Source: Streptomyces sulfonofaciens
GTDB taxonomy: Bacteria > Actinomycetota > Actinomycetes > Streptomycetales > Streptomycetaceae
Length of the DNA: 64,000 bases
Direction: 5' to 3'
Assembly (NCBI RefSeq): GCF_014656295.1
Contig: NZ_BNCD01000007.1
Location: 248,001 to 312,000, forward strand
Part shown: in pieces, positions 9,188-17,921 of the stretch
How positions within the stretch are numbered: position 1 is the first letter of the stretch
Layout of the letters: every line of letters begins with the position of its first letter
Translations under genes and position numbers: made by a program
The notes under the pieces: model-generated
Databases searched by the model: none
Seen by the model: only the letters and a program-made list of their open reading frames with translations
Told to the model about the DNA's origin: nothing

Positions 9188-9799
9188 ATGACATCCGTCC
9201 TCGTCTGTGATGACTCCCCGCTTGCCCGAGAGGCGCTGCGCCGTGCGGTGGCGACCGTACCCGGTGTCGAGCGCGTGACGACGGCGGCCAACGGCGAGGA
9301 AGTCCTCCGCCGCTGGGGCGCCGATCGCTCGGATCTGATTCTGATGGACGTGCGCATGCCGGGCCTCGGCGGCGTGGAGACCGTCCGGCGGCTGCTCTCG
9401 GCGGACCCCGGCGCGCGCATCATCATGCTCACCGTCGCCGAGGACCTGGACGGTGTGGCGCTCGCGGTGGCCGCCGGGGCCCGCGGCTATCTCCACAAGG
9501 ACGCCTCCCGCGCGGAGCTGCGCGCCACGGTGACACAGGCCCTGGCCGATCCGACTTGGCGGCTGGCCCCGCGCCGCCTGCGGTCCGCCGAGATGGGCGC
9601 CGCGCCCACTCTCACGGCCCGTGAGATCCAGGTCCTGGAGGGCATGAGCCACGGCCGGTCCAACGCCGAGATCGGCCGCGAGCTCTTCCTCTCCGAAGAC
9701 ACGGTCAAGACGCACGCCAGACGCCTCTTCAAGAAGCTCGGCGCCTCGGACCGGGCGCATGCGGTAGCGCTCGGCTTCCGCTGGGGCCTGGTCCGCTGA
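9188..9799 (+). CDS. bldM: Response regulator BldM
   Basis: 203 residues, the usual BldM length, starting MTSVLVCDDSPLAREALRRA. A receiver domain (phosphoacceptor-like Asp in LILMDVRMP, Lys in YLHKDAS) is followed by a LuxR/NarL helix-turn-helix with LTAREIQVLEGMSHGRSNAE. BldM is an orphan regulator. As a homodimer it activates early and, with WhiI, late sporulation genes; its activity does not depend on classical phosphorylation. ATG 9188 is chosen over upstream in-frame starts because the BldN promoter lies between them and the gene. Divergent from whiD and followed by a hairpin terminator. Confidence 0.97.
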   Translation: MTSVLVCDDSPLAREALRRAVATVPGVERVTTAANGEEVLRRWGADRSDLILMDVRMPGLGGVETVRRLLSADPGARIIMLTVAEDLDGVALAVAAGARGYLHKDASRAELRATVTQALADPTWRLAPRRLRSAEMGAAPTLTAREIQVLEGMSHGRSNAEIGRELFLSEDTVKTHARRLFKKLGASDRAHAVALGFRWGLVR

Positions 9800-9821
9800 G
9801 TGCGCCGCGGCGGGGATACGG

Positions 9822-9852
9822 CGTCCCCGTCCGCCTTTCGGTGGACGGGGCG
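9822..9852 (+). terminator. Hairpin terminator after bldM
   Basis: CGTCCCCGTCCGCC pairs with GGTGGACGGGGCG (one G-U type mismatch) around a 4-base loop, 22 bp after the bldM stop. Confidence 0.7.
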
Positions 9853-9959
9853 ACGGATGCCCGCTGCTCGTTTCGCGGCCGATGCCGCATCCTTGAGGGG
9901 TGGAGTTCCTCAGGGACCAGTCGGCCGAGCGGAACGAGCGTGAGGGGAGGGCGCAGGAG

Positions 9960-10625
9960 ATGAGTTCCAGTGCACCTGCTCATAACGCTTCGGTGCACAA
10001 CTACGGACGGGGTGCCGCGGACCAGCCGGCGCCAAGGCACCATGGACCGATGCGCGACGACGGGACGACGGGGATCGGGGCACTCGTCCACCGCGCCGTG
10101 GACGGCGACGAGCAGGCCACACACGATCTGCTGGCCCATGTGCATCCCCTGGCGCTGCGGTACTGCCGCACCCGTCTGTCCCGGCTGCCGGGTGACGCAC
10201 GGCACTTCGTGGAGGACCTCGCCCAGGAAGTGTGTGTCGCGGTGCTGCTCGCCCTGCCGCGCTACCGCGACACCGGCCGCCCCTTCGAGGCCTTCGTCTT
10301 CGCCATCGCCTCGCACAAGGTCGCCGACCTGCAACGCGCCGCCATGCGCCACCCCGGCTCGACGGCCGTGCCCTCCGACGAGATGCCCGAGCGCCCCGAC
10401 GACTCGCTCGGGCCCGAGGAGCGCGCCCTGCTCAGCAGCGACGCGGAACGTGCCAAGGAACTCCTGGCCAACCTCCCCGACAACCAGCGCGAACTACTGC
10501 TGCTGCGCATCGCCATGGGACTGACCGCCGAGGAGACCGGCCAGGTCCTCGGCATGTCACCCGGAGCGGTCCGGGTCGCCCAGCACCGGGCCCTCAGCCG
10601 GCTCCGGGCCCTCGCCGAGCAGTAG
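9960..10625 (+). CDS. shbA: ECF sigma factor, SigD/ShbA type
   Basis: About 221 residues. Region 2 (DLAQEVCVAVLLALPRYRD, FEAFVFAIASHKVADLQRAA) and region 4 (LPDNQRELLLLRIAMGLTAE, VRVAQHRALSRLR) are separated by an acidic linker. The position between bldM and guaB is that of S. coelicolor SCO4769 and is syntenic with M. tuberculosis sigD. The S. griseus relative ShbA drives transcription of the principal sigma gene hrdB; that role is inferred here from family and position. ATG 9960 follows GGGGAGG; an internal ATG at 10050 is a weaker alternative that would drop the poorly conserved N-terminus. No anti-sigma gene is adjacent. Confidence 0.82.
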   Translation: MSSSAPAHNASVHNYGRGAADQPAPRHHGPMRDDGTTGIGALVHRAVDGDEQATHDLLAHVHPLALRYCRTRLSRLPGDARHFVEDLAQEVCVAVLLALPRYRDTGRPFEAFVFAIASHKVADLQRAAMRHPGSTAVPSDEMPERPDDSLGPEERALLSSDAERAKELLANLPDNQRELLLLRIAMGLTAEETGQVLGMSPGAVRVAQHRALSRLRALAEQ

Positions 10626-11332
10626 TCCCTGCCGAGCAGCAGACCTCACCGGGCCGGGGCCCCCGCCGAGCCGTAACCCCCGCCGGGGACGGCTTCCACC
10701 GTGCTGGAGTCCCCGCCGGCAGCGGCGTGCCCCCGCCGGCAACGGCGCCCCGGACGGCGGCGGCGCCCCTCGCGCCGCGGCACCCCGCCCCCCGCCCTCG
10801 TGGCGCGAGCCTTCTGCGGCACCCCCCTCATGCGGGTCGTCCCTCCCCTGACGCACGCCTCGTGCGGTGCGTCTGTTCCGCGGCGCACGCCCTATGGGGC
10901 CGCGCCCCTCTTGTGCACCCGCCCCATCCGCGTGCACAGGCGCGCCCGCGCACCCCGTCTGTCCCGCGTGCATCCGCAACCCCGGATGCACATCCGCCCC
11001 CGGTCGCGCACCGGCTTGCCGACGCACCCGGTGCACATCTATGCAACCCCGTCGCACCCCTGTCTGCCTCCGTCCGACGCCGCCGCCCGGCGGAGTCGGG
11101 TCGAGGGCGGCTCGGCACACAGCCCGGCTTATGCGTAGGAATACCAGTGCCCGTATGGATAACCGCACGAAGACGTCGGGTGAATACAGGATGGGTAAGT
11201 GGTGAGTACGTAGGGGTTGCGTTTACGTACGAAACTACGAAGCCCGATGATGGCTTGCACCATGGAATGAGACGGCCGCCGTGCCCGTTAGCATGGACAT
11301 CCGCACCGATCAAGGCTATTGGGGAAGGTGTC
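10626..11332. other. 707-bp non-coding region upstream of guaB
   Basis: No supported gene. The left half is C-rich with loose repeats of CCCCGCCGG-type words; the right half (11130-11330) is less GC-rich and probably carries the guaB promoter. TACGTA words recur at 11207-11245. Long open frames here lack start signals and conserved sequence. Confidence 0.6.
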
Positions 11333-12838
11333 ATGACGTCCGACATCGACGGAGTGCCCGAGAAATTCGCGACACTCGGGCTGACCTACGACGATGTGCT
11401 GCTGCTGCCGGGCGCCTCGGAAGTGCTGCCGAACCAGGTGGACACCTCCTCTCGTGTCTCGCGCTCCGTCAAGGTGACCATCCCGCTGCTGTCGGCCGCC
11501 ATGGACAAGGTGACCGAGGCCAGGATGGCGATCGCCATGGCGCGGCAGGGCGGCGTCGGCGTGCTGCACCGCAATCTCTCCATCGCCGACCAGGCCAACC
11601 AGGTCGACCTGGTCAAGCGGTCCGAGTCCGGGATGGTCACCGACCCCATCACGGTCCGGCCCGACGCCACCCTGGCCGAGGCGGACGAGCTGTGCGCCAA
11701 GTTCCGGATCAGCGGTGTCCCGGTCACCGACGCGAGCGGCAAGCTGCTCGGCATCGTCACCAACCGTGACATGGCCTTCGAGTCCGACCGCACGCGCCAG
11801 GTGCGCGAGGTCATGACGCCGATGCCGCTGGTCACCGGCAAGGTCGGCATCTCGGGTGTGGACGCCATGCAACTGCTGCGCCGCCACAAGATCGAGAAGC
11901 TGCCGCTGGTGGACGAGGCCGGCGTGCTCAAGGGCCTGATCACCGTCAAGGACTTCGTCAAGGCCGAGCAGTACCCGAACGCCGCCAAGGACGCCGAGGG
12001 CAGGCTGCTGGTCGGGGCCGCGGTGGGCGCCAGCCCGGAGGCGCTGGAGCGCTCGCAGGCGCTGGTGGAGGCGGGGGTCGACTTCCTCGTCGTGGACACC
12101 TCGCACGGCCACAACAGCAACGCCCTGAGCTGGATGTCCAAGATCAAGTCGTCGGTGCCGGTGGACGTCATCGGCGGCAACGTCGCCACCCGCGACGGCG
12201 CCCGTGCCCTGCTCGACGCCGGGGTGGACGGCGTCAAGGTGGGCGTCGGACCCGGCTCGATCTGCACCACGCGTGTGGTCGCCGGCATCGGAGTCCCGCA
12301 GGTCACGGCCATCTACGAGGCCGCGGAGGCATGCCGGGACGCCGGGGTCCCGGTGATCGGCGACGGCGGTCTGCAGTACTCGGGCGACATCGGCAAGGCG
12401 CTCGCCGCCGGTGCGAGCACGGTCATGCTGGGCAGCCTCCTCGCCGGTTGCGAGGAGTCCCCGGGCGAGCTGCTGTTCATCAACGGCAAGCAGTTCAAGT
12501 CCTACCGCGGCATGGGCTCGCTGGGCGCCATGCAGTCCCGTGGCCAGGGCCGCTCGTACTCGAAGGACCGCTACTTCCAGTCCGACGTCGCCTCCGACGA
12601 CAAGCTGGTGCCGGAGGGCATCGAGGGCCAGGTGCCCTACCGCGGCCCCCTCGCCGCCGTGCTGCACCAGCTCGTGGGCGGTCTGCGCCAGACCATGGGG
12701 TACGTGGGCGCGGCGACCGTCGACGAGATGGAGCACAAGGGCCGCTTCGTACGGATCACGTCCGCGGGCCTCAAGGAGAGCCACCCGCACGACATCCAGA
12801 TGACGGTCGAGGCGCCGAACTACACCACCCGCGGCTGA
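11333..12838 (+). CDS. guaB: Inosine-5'-monophosphate dehydrogenase
   Basis: 501 residues of complete IMPDH: the N-terminal LTYDDVLLLPGASEVLP, two CBS domains (~100-220), and the catalytic loop GPGSICTTRVV with Cys311, then the MGSLGAM and flap regions. It oxidises IMP to XMP with NAD+, the committed step to GMP in the cytosol. ATG 11333 follows GGGGAAGG. It is followed by guaB3 after 411 bp, and guaA, the next pathway enzyme, lies 28 kb away in the same window. The CBS pair suggests nucleotide control of activity. Confidence 0.97.
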   Translation: MTSDIDGVPEKFATLGLTYDDVLLLPGASEVLPNQVDTSSRVSRSVKVTIPLLSAAMDKVTEARMAIAMARQGGVGVLHRNLSIADQANQVDLVKRSESGMVTDPITVRPDATLAEADELCAKFRISGVPVTDASGKLLGIVTNRDMAFESDRTRQVREVMTPMPLVTGKVGISGVDAMQLLRRHKIEKLPLVDEAGVLKGLITVKDFVKAEQYPNAAKDAEGRLLVGAAVGASPEALERSQALVEAGVDFLVVDTSHGHNSNALSWMSKIKSSVPVDVIGGNVATRDGARALLDAGVDGVKVGVGPGSICTTRVVAGIGVPQVTAIYEAAEACRDAGVPVIGDGGLQYSGDIGKALAAGASTVMLGSLLAGCEESPGELLFINGKQFKSYRGMGSLGAMQSRGQGRSYSKDRYFQSDVASDDKLVPEGIEGQVPYRGPLAAVLHQLVGGLRQTMGYVGAATVDEMEHKGRFVRITSAGLKESHPHDIQMTVEAPNYTTRG

Positions 12839-13249
12839 CACCGCCCCGGCCCCGTCCGGGCGGGCCCCTTCCGGGCCGGGCCCCTTTCGGGCCGGGCCGC
12901 CTCCGGGCCAGGGCAGGCCCTGACAGGGCCAGGGTCCACCCGGGCCCATCCGGGCCCACCCAGGTCGGGTCCCCCCAGGGCGCCCGGGGCATGTTCTTCC
13001 CGGTCGTCCGGGCAGGCCGGTGGCCCTCGGGGGAGGTTCCAGGACGTTTCCTGGGCAGGCTCCTCCTCGGACGGCCCGGCTGCCTCGGCCGCGCTGCCCG
13101 GGAGCAGACGTCCCGGCGTGGCGGACCGGGGCTGCACGCGCGCGTGGCGGGCCCTCCGGAGCACGCTCCCTGGGCGGCCCTTTCCGTGCGGCGGCGGCCG
13201 GTCGGGGGATACTGGACGGCGCCGAGACGCAGAGGGAAAGGCCACACAC
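12839..13249 (+). repeat. guaB-guaB3 spacer with three 16-bp tandem repeats
   Basis: Three copies of a unit close to CGGGCCCCTTCCGGGC occupy 12861-12908; further GGGCCC-rich partial inverted repeats run to about 12990. They may form hairpins that end or attenuate guaB transcription. The remaining bases show no gene. Confidence 0.6.
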
Positions 13250-14374
13250 GTGACTGAGATCGAAATCGGGCGCGGCAAGCGCGGCCGCAGGGCGTACGCC
13301 TTCGACGACATCGCCGTCGTCCCCAGTCGCCGCACGCGCGACCCGAAAGAGGTCTCGATCGCCTGGCAGATCGACGCCTACCGCTTCGAGCTGCCGTTCC
13401 TCGCCGCGCCCATGGACTCGGTCGTCTCCCCGGCGACCGCCATCCGCATCGGTGAGCTGGGCGGCCTCGGCGTGCTGAACCTGGAGGGCCTCTGGACGCG
13501 GTACGAGGACCCGCAGCCGCTGCTCGACGAGATCGCGGACCTGCCGGGGCACAAGGCCACCCGCCGGCTCCAGGAGATCTACGCCGCGCCCATCAAGGAG
13601 GAGCTGATCGGGCAGCGCATCAAGGAGGTGCGCGACTCCGGTGTGGTCACCGCGGCCGCGCTCTCACCGCAGCGCACCGCCCAGTTCTCCAAGGCCGTGG
13701 TGGACGCCGGCGTCGACATCTTCGTGATCCGCGGCACCACCGTCTCCGCGGAGCACGTGTCGAGCGCGGCCGAGCCGCTGAACCTGAAGCAGTTCATCTA
13801 CGAACTCGACGTGCCCGTGATCGTCGGCGGCTGCGCCACGTACACCGCGGCACTGCACCTGATGCGCACCGGCGCGGCGGGCGTGCTGGTCGGCTTCGGC
13901 GGCGGTGCCGCCCACACCACCCGCAATGTCCTGGGCATCCAGGTCCCCATGGCGACCGCGGTCGCGGACGTCGCCGCCGCCCGGCGGGACTACATGGACG
14001 AGTCCGGCGGACGCTACGTGCACGTCATCGCGGACGGCGGTGTGGGCTGGTCGGGCGACCTCCCCAAGGCCATCGCCTGCGGCGCGGACTCCGTGATGAT
14101 GGGCTCCCCGCTGGCGCGCGCCAGTGACGCGCCGGGCCGCGGCCACCACTGGGGCATGGAGGCCGTGCACGAGGAGGTGCCGCGCGGCGTGAAGGTCGAC
14201 CTCGGCACCGTGGGCTCCATCGAGGAGGTCCTGACCGGCCCCGCGCACTCCCCGGACGGTTCGATGAACTTCTTCGGCGCGCTGCGCCGCGCGATGGCGA
14301 CGACCGGCTACAGCGAGCTCAAGGAGTTCCAGCGGGTCGAGGTCACGGTCGCGGACTCCCAGCACAAGCGCTGA
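13250..14374 (+). CDS. guaB3: GuaB3 family protein (IMPDH/GMP reductase-like barrel without CBS domains)
   Basis: 374 residues, an IMPDH-type barrel lacking the CBS insert. It starts VTEIEIGRGKRGRRAYAFDD and contains the phosphate-binding ADGGVGWSGDLPKAIACGAD region. Where IMPDH has the catalytic Cys, the loop reads GFGGGAAHTTR with His222, so IMPDH or classical GMP-reductase chemistry by that Cys is not possible at this position. As I recall, actinobacterial GuaB3 proteins generally lack it, so this is a family trait. A cyanobacterial GuaB3 has been reported as a GMP reductase. GTG 13250 follows AGAGGGAAAGG. The common label IMP dehydrogenase should be doubted. Confidence 0.9.
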   Translation: MTEIEIGRGKRGRRAYAFDDIAVVPSRRTRDPKEVSIAWQIDAYRFELPFLAAPMDSVVSPATAIRIGELGGLGVLNLEGLWTRYEDPQPLLDEIADLPGHKATRRLQEIYAAPIKEELIGQRIKEVRDSGVVTAAALSPQRTAQFSKAVVDAGVDIFVIRGTTVSAEHVSSAAEPLNLKQFIYELDVPVIVGGCATYTAALHLMRTGAAGVLVGFGGGAAHTTRNVLGIQVPMATAVADVAAARRDYMDESGGRYVHVIADGGVGWSGDLPKAIACGADSVMMGSPLARASDAPGRGHHWGMEAVHEEVPRGVKVDLGTVGSIEEVLTGPAHSPDGSMNFFGALRRAMATTGYSELKEFQRVEVTVADSQHKR

Positions 14375-14389
14375 GGCGGTACCGCGGTT

Positions 14390-14420
14390 GCCCCGGGCGG
14401 GCCCCTGCGCCGCCCGGGGC
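14390..14420 (+). terminator. Hairpin terminator after guaB3
   Basis: GCCCCGGGCGG (14390-14400) pairs perfectly with CCGCCCGGGGC (14410-14420) around a 9-base loop, 16 bp after the stop. Confidence 0.8.
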
Positions 14421-14545
14421 CGTGGGCGCCTGAGGGGCGCGGTCGCGGCCCGTGCACGGGCAGCCCGGTCGGGCGGCTGGCGGAGGGCCTTGGTGCTCCC
14501 GGCGCGCCGCCCGCGGGCCACACCGGGCGCACCGGGCGGCCGGCC

Positions 14546-15868
14546 TCAGAGCCGCTCTGCCGCGCCCGCCGGTGTCGCGCCGCGGGTGTCCAGCAGGAGC
14601 TGGGCCTTCACCGACAGGCCCTGGAGGTCGTACGTGCGGTGGTGCTGGAGCAGCAGGGTGAGGTCCGCGCGGGTGGCGGCCTCGTAGAGCGCGTCGGCAC
14701 GCGGCACAGGGCGTCCGAGGACGTCCCAGGCGGGTACATGGGGATCGTGGTAGCTGACGGCCGCGCCCAGTTCCATCAGCCGTACCGCGATCTCCTCGGC
14801 GGGTGAGCCCTGACGGTCGGCCAGGTCCGGTTTGTAGGTGACACCCAGCAGCAGGACGCGTGCGCCGCGTGCGGACTTCCCGTGCTCGTTGAGGAGCGCC
14901 GCCGCGCGCTGGACGACGTACAGGGGCATGTGGTTGTTGACCTGCTGCGCGAGCTCCACCATGCGCAGGGTGCGAACCGTGTGCGGCGGTCCGGGCGGAC
15001 GCGGCGGCGCGGTGTGCCCCGACAGGTCCTGCGGGACGGTGTGGCCGCCCACGCCGGGTCCCGGCCGGAAGGCCTGGAACCCGAACGGCTTGGTCTCCGC
15101 GCAGCGGATCACGTCCCAGATGTCGACGCCGAGATCGTGGCAGAGCACCGCCATCTCGTTGACGAGGGCGATGTTGACGTGCCGGTAGTTGGTCTCCAGG
15201 AGCTGTACCGTCTCCGCCTCGCGGGGCCCACGCGCGCGTACCACCTTCTCCGTCAGCCGTCCGTAGAACGCCGCCGCGGACTCCGTGCAGGCCGGGGTGA
15301 GGCCGCCGATCACCTTGGGCGTGGTCCGGTAGCCCTCGCCGCGGTGGCCCGGGTCGGTGCGCACGGGGGAGTAGGCGAGGTGGAAGTCGCGGCCCGCGCG
15401 CAGTCCGGAACCCTCTTGGAGCAGCGGCAGCAGGAAGTCCTCCGTGGTGCCGGGGGGCACCGGGGACTCCAGGATCACCGTGGTGTGCGGACGCAGCCGG
15501 GCCGCCAGGGCGCGGCCCGCCTCGGCGACCCGGCCGAGCCCGGGGCCGCCGTCGGGCCCGGGCGGGGTGGGGACGCAGATCACCGCGGTGCGCACCCGGC
15601 CGAGCTGCGCCGGGTCGGCGCCCGGCCGCAGGCCGCCCGAGACGATGCGGCGCAGGTCGGCCGCGGTGAGGGTGCCGCATGCGCCCGTACCGCCGCCCTC
15701 CGCCGGATCCGCGGGGAAGCGGCCGCAGGCGGGTTCGGCAGGGGCGCGGCAGGGCACCGGGTCCGGGAGGAGGTCGTAGCCGAGGGTGGGGATGCCGGCG
15801 GCCACGGCGGCCTGGGCGAGGGGCAGACCGAAGGGGCCGAGACCGATGACGGCGAGATCAGCGGGCAT
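14546..15868 (-). CDS. UDP-sugar/nucleotide-sugar dehydrogenase family protein (WecC-like), catalytic Cys replaced by Thr
   Basis: About 440 residues with the three-domain layout of UDP-N-acetylmannosamine/UDP-glucose dehydrogenases: N-terminal Rossmann GLGPFG, CVPTPPG, ESPVPPGTTE, then ETNYRHVNIALVNEMA and a C-terminal UDP-binding domain. Homologues read PGVGGHC-I/V-P with a nucleophilic cysteine; here it is PGVGGHTVPQD with Thr277. The covalent thiohemiacetal step should therefore fail, so it may be non-oxidising, regulatory, or use another chemistry. ATG 15868 is chosen from GGAAGGA about ten bases upstream; a longer start at 15913 is possible. Divergent from glpD. Confidence 0.85.
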   Translation of the reverse strand: MPADLAVIGLGPFGLPLAQAAVAAGIPTLGYDLLPDPVPCRAPAEPACGRFPADPAEGGGTGACGTLTAADLRRIVSGGLRPGADPAQLGRVRTAVICVPTPPGPDGGPGLGRVAEAGRALAARLRPHTTVILESPVPPGTTEDFLLPLLQEGSGLRAGRDFHLAYSPVRTDPGHRGEGYRTTPKVIGGLTPACTESAAAFYGRLTEKVVRARGPREAETVQLLETNYRHVNIALVNEMAVLCHDLGVDIWDVIRCAETKPFGFQAFRPGPGVGGHTVPQDLSGHTAPPRPPGPPHTVRTLRMVELAQQVNNHMPLYVVQRAAALLNEHGKSARGARVLLLGVTYKPDLADRQGSPAEEIAVRLMELGAAVSYHDPHVPAWDVLGRPVPRADALYEAATRADLTLLLQHHRTYDLQGLSVKAQLLLDTRGATPAGAAERL

Positions 15869-16147
15869 GGGAGCGGCGTCCTTCCCGATAGCCGGAGCGG
15901 GCGGATCACGCAAGTCCTGTGGACAGAGTGGACCAGCGCAATGTCACACTAGGAGTAAATATGACCGTTGTGTCGCATTGACTGCCCGGAAATTGGGGCG
16001 TGTTGGCCGCGCGGGAGCCGGGGGTTGTCCACAGGCCGCGGATTGGTGGTGGCTGAAGTCGGGGAACGCGGTGAGACTGGACGTGGGGGATGTGAGTGCG
16101 GGCACGGTTGATGCCGTGCCGGCCGCGAGAGGTGACGGGAGGCAGCG
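15869..16147. promoter_or_regulatory. Divergent promoter region with DnaA-box-like sites
   Basis: TTGTCCACA, the Streptomyces DnaA box consensus, is exact at 16025-16033 (+). An 8/9 match lies on the minus strand at 15918-15926. The 15940-15980 stretch is AT-richer and likely holds the promoters of the dehydrogenase and glpD. Confidence 0.6.
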
Positions 16148-17854
16148 GTGAGGACAGCGACACTGGGACCGGCGCGACGCGCCGAGTCCCTGGCGGCAAT
16201 GGCCGATCACGAGCTGGACGTGCTGGTCGTCGGCGCAGGAGTGGTCGGCGCGGGCACGGCACTCGACGCGGCGACCCGTGGCCTGTCCACCGGTCTCGTC
16301 GAGGCCCGCGACTGGGCGTCGGGCACCTCCAGCCGCTCCAGCAAGCTGATCCACGGCGGCCTGCGATATCTGGAGATGCTGGACTTCGCCCTGGTCAGGG
16401 AGGCACTCAAGGAGCGCGGCCTGCTCCTGGAGCGCATCGCGCCGCACCTCGTGAAGCCGGTGCCGTTCCTGTATCCGCTCCAGCACCCGGGCTGGGAGCG
16501 GGTCTACGCGGGCACCGGCGTCGCCCTGTACGACCTGATGTCCATGGCCCGCGGCCACGGCCGCGGCCTGCCCGGGCACCGGCACCTGACCCGGCGCCAC
16601 GCCCTGCGCGTCGCCCCCTGCCTGAAGAAGGACGCCCTCGTCGGCGCCCTCCAGTACTACGACGCCCAGATGGACGACGCCCGCTACGTCGCCACCCTGG
16701 TGCGCACCGCCGCCGCGTACGGCGCGCACGTCGCCAACCGCGCGCGTGTGACGGGCTTCCTGCGCGAGGGCGAGCGCGTCGTCGGCGTCCGGGTGCACGA
16801 CCTGGAGACCGACGGCGAGTACGAGATCCGCGCCAAGCAGGTGGTCAACGCCACCGGCGTCTGGACCGACGACACCCAGGCCATGGTCGGCGAGCGCGGC
16901 CAGTTCCACGTCCGGGCCTCCAAGGGCATCCACCTCGTCGTGCCGAAGGACCGCATCAATTCCCGCACCGGCCTGATCCTGCGCACCGAGAAGAGCGTGC
17001 TGTTCGTCATCCCCTGGGGCCGGCACTGGATCGTCGGCACCACCGACACCGACTGGGACCTGGACAAGGCCCACCCGGCGGCCTCCAGCGCCGACATCGA
17101 CTACGTCCTGCGGCATGTGAACGCCGTCCTGGCCGTCCCCCTGACCCGGGACGACGTCCAAGGGGTGTACGCGGGCCTGCGGCCCCTGCTCGCCGGCGAG
17201 TCCGAGGCCACCAGCAAGCTGTCGCGCGAGCACACCGTCGCGCACGCAGCGCCCGGGCTCGTGGTGGTGGCCGGCGGGAAGTACACCACGTACCGCGTGA
17301 TGGCCAAGGACGCCGTGGACGAGGCGGTGCACGGCCTCGACCAGCGAGTCGCCGACTGCGTCACGGAGGACATCCCGCTCGTCGGAGCCGAGGGCTACAG
17401 GGCGCTGTGGAACGCCCGCGCCCGCATCGCCGCCGACACCGGCCTGCACGTCGCCCGGGTGGAGCACCTGCTGAACAGGTACGGGTCGCTCAGCGAGGAA
17501 CTGCTCGGCCTGATCGCCGACGACCCCACCCTCGCCGCACCCCTCCAGGGCGCCGACGACTACCTCCGCGCCGAGATCGTCTACGCCGCCTCCCACGAGG
17601 GGGCCCGCCACCTCGACGACGCCCTCACCCGCCGCACCCGCATCTCCATCGAGACCTTCGACCGCGGTACCCGCTGCGCCCGCGAGGCCGCCCTGTTGAT
17701 GGCCCCGGTCCTCGGCTGGGACACCGACCGCGTCGACCGCGAGGTGGAGCACTACGAGAAGCGCGTCCAGGCGGAGCGCGAGTCCCAGCTCCAGCCCGAC
17801 GACCTCACGGCGGACGCCGCCCGGCTGGGCGCCCCGGACATAGTGGCGGGCTGA
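16148..17854 (+). CDS. glpD: FAD-dependent glycerol-3-phosphate dehydrogenase
   Basis: 568 residues, the family norm. FAD-binding DVLVVGAGVVGAGTALDAA leads into SGTSSRSSKLIHGGLRYLE, the GlpD signature; KGIHLVVPKDR and IPWGRHWIVGTTDTDW follow, then a C-terminal helical domain. It oxidises sn-glycerol-3-phosphate to dihydroxyacetone phosphate and passes electrons to quinones at the inner membrane face. GTG 16148 lies after GGGAGG; an in-frame ATG at 16199 just before the Rossmann strand is an alternative. No glycerol kinase or facilitator is adjacent, so it stands outside a glp operon. Confidence 0.95.
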   Translation: MRTATLGPARRAESLAAMADHELDVLVVGAGVVGAGTALDAATRGLSTGLVEARDWASGTSSRSSKLIHGGLRYLEMLDFALVREALKERGLLLERIAPHLVKPVPFLYPLQHPGWERVYAGTGVALYDLMSMARGHGRGLPGHRHLTRRHALRVAPCLKKDALVGALQYYDAQMDDARYVATLVRTAAAYGAHVANRARVTGFLREGERVVGVRVHDLETDGEYEIRAKQVVNATGVWTDDTQAMVGERGQFHVRASKGIHLVVPKDRINSRTGLILRTEKSVLFVIPWGRHWIVGTTDTDWDLDKAHPAASSADIDYVLRHVNAVLAVPLTRDDVQGVYAGLRPLLAGESEATSKLSREHTVAHAAPGLVVVAGGKYTTYRVMAKDAVDEAVHGLDQRVADCVTEDIPLVGAEGYRALWNARARIAADTGLHVARVEHLLNRYGSLSEELLGLIADDPTLAAPLQGADDYLRAEIVYAASHEGARHLDDALTRRTRISIETFDRGTRCAREAALLMAPVLGWDTDRVDREVEHYEKRVQAERESQLQPDDLTADAARLGAPDIVAG

Positions 17855-17921
17855 CCCCAGGCCCCGCCCCTGCCCCGAGCTCCCCGCCCAGGTCCACCAC
17901 CGCGCGGGACCGGCCGCCCGC

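Noticed and set aside
10557..11168. 203-residue minus frame in the guaB upstream gap
   Set aside because: No ribosome-binding site, no conserved motif, overlaps the sigma factor end, and is rich in Arg/Gly/Pro as expected by chance.
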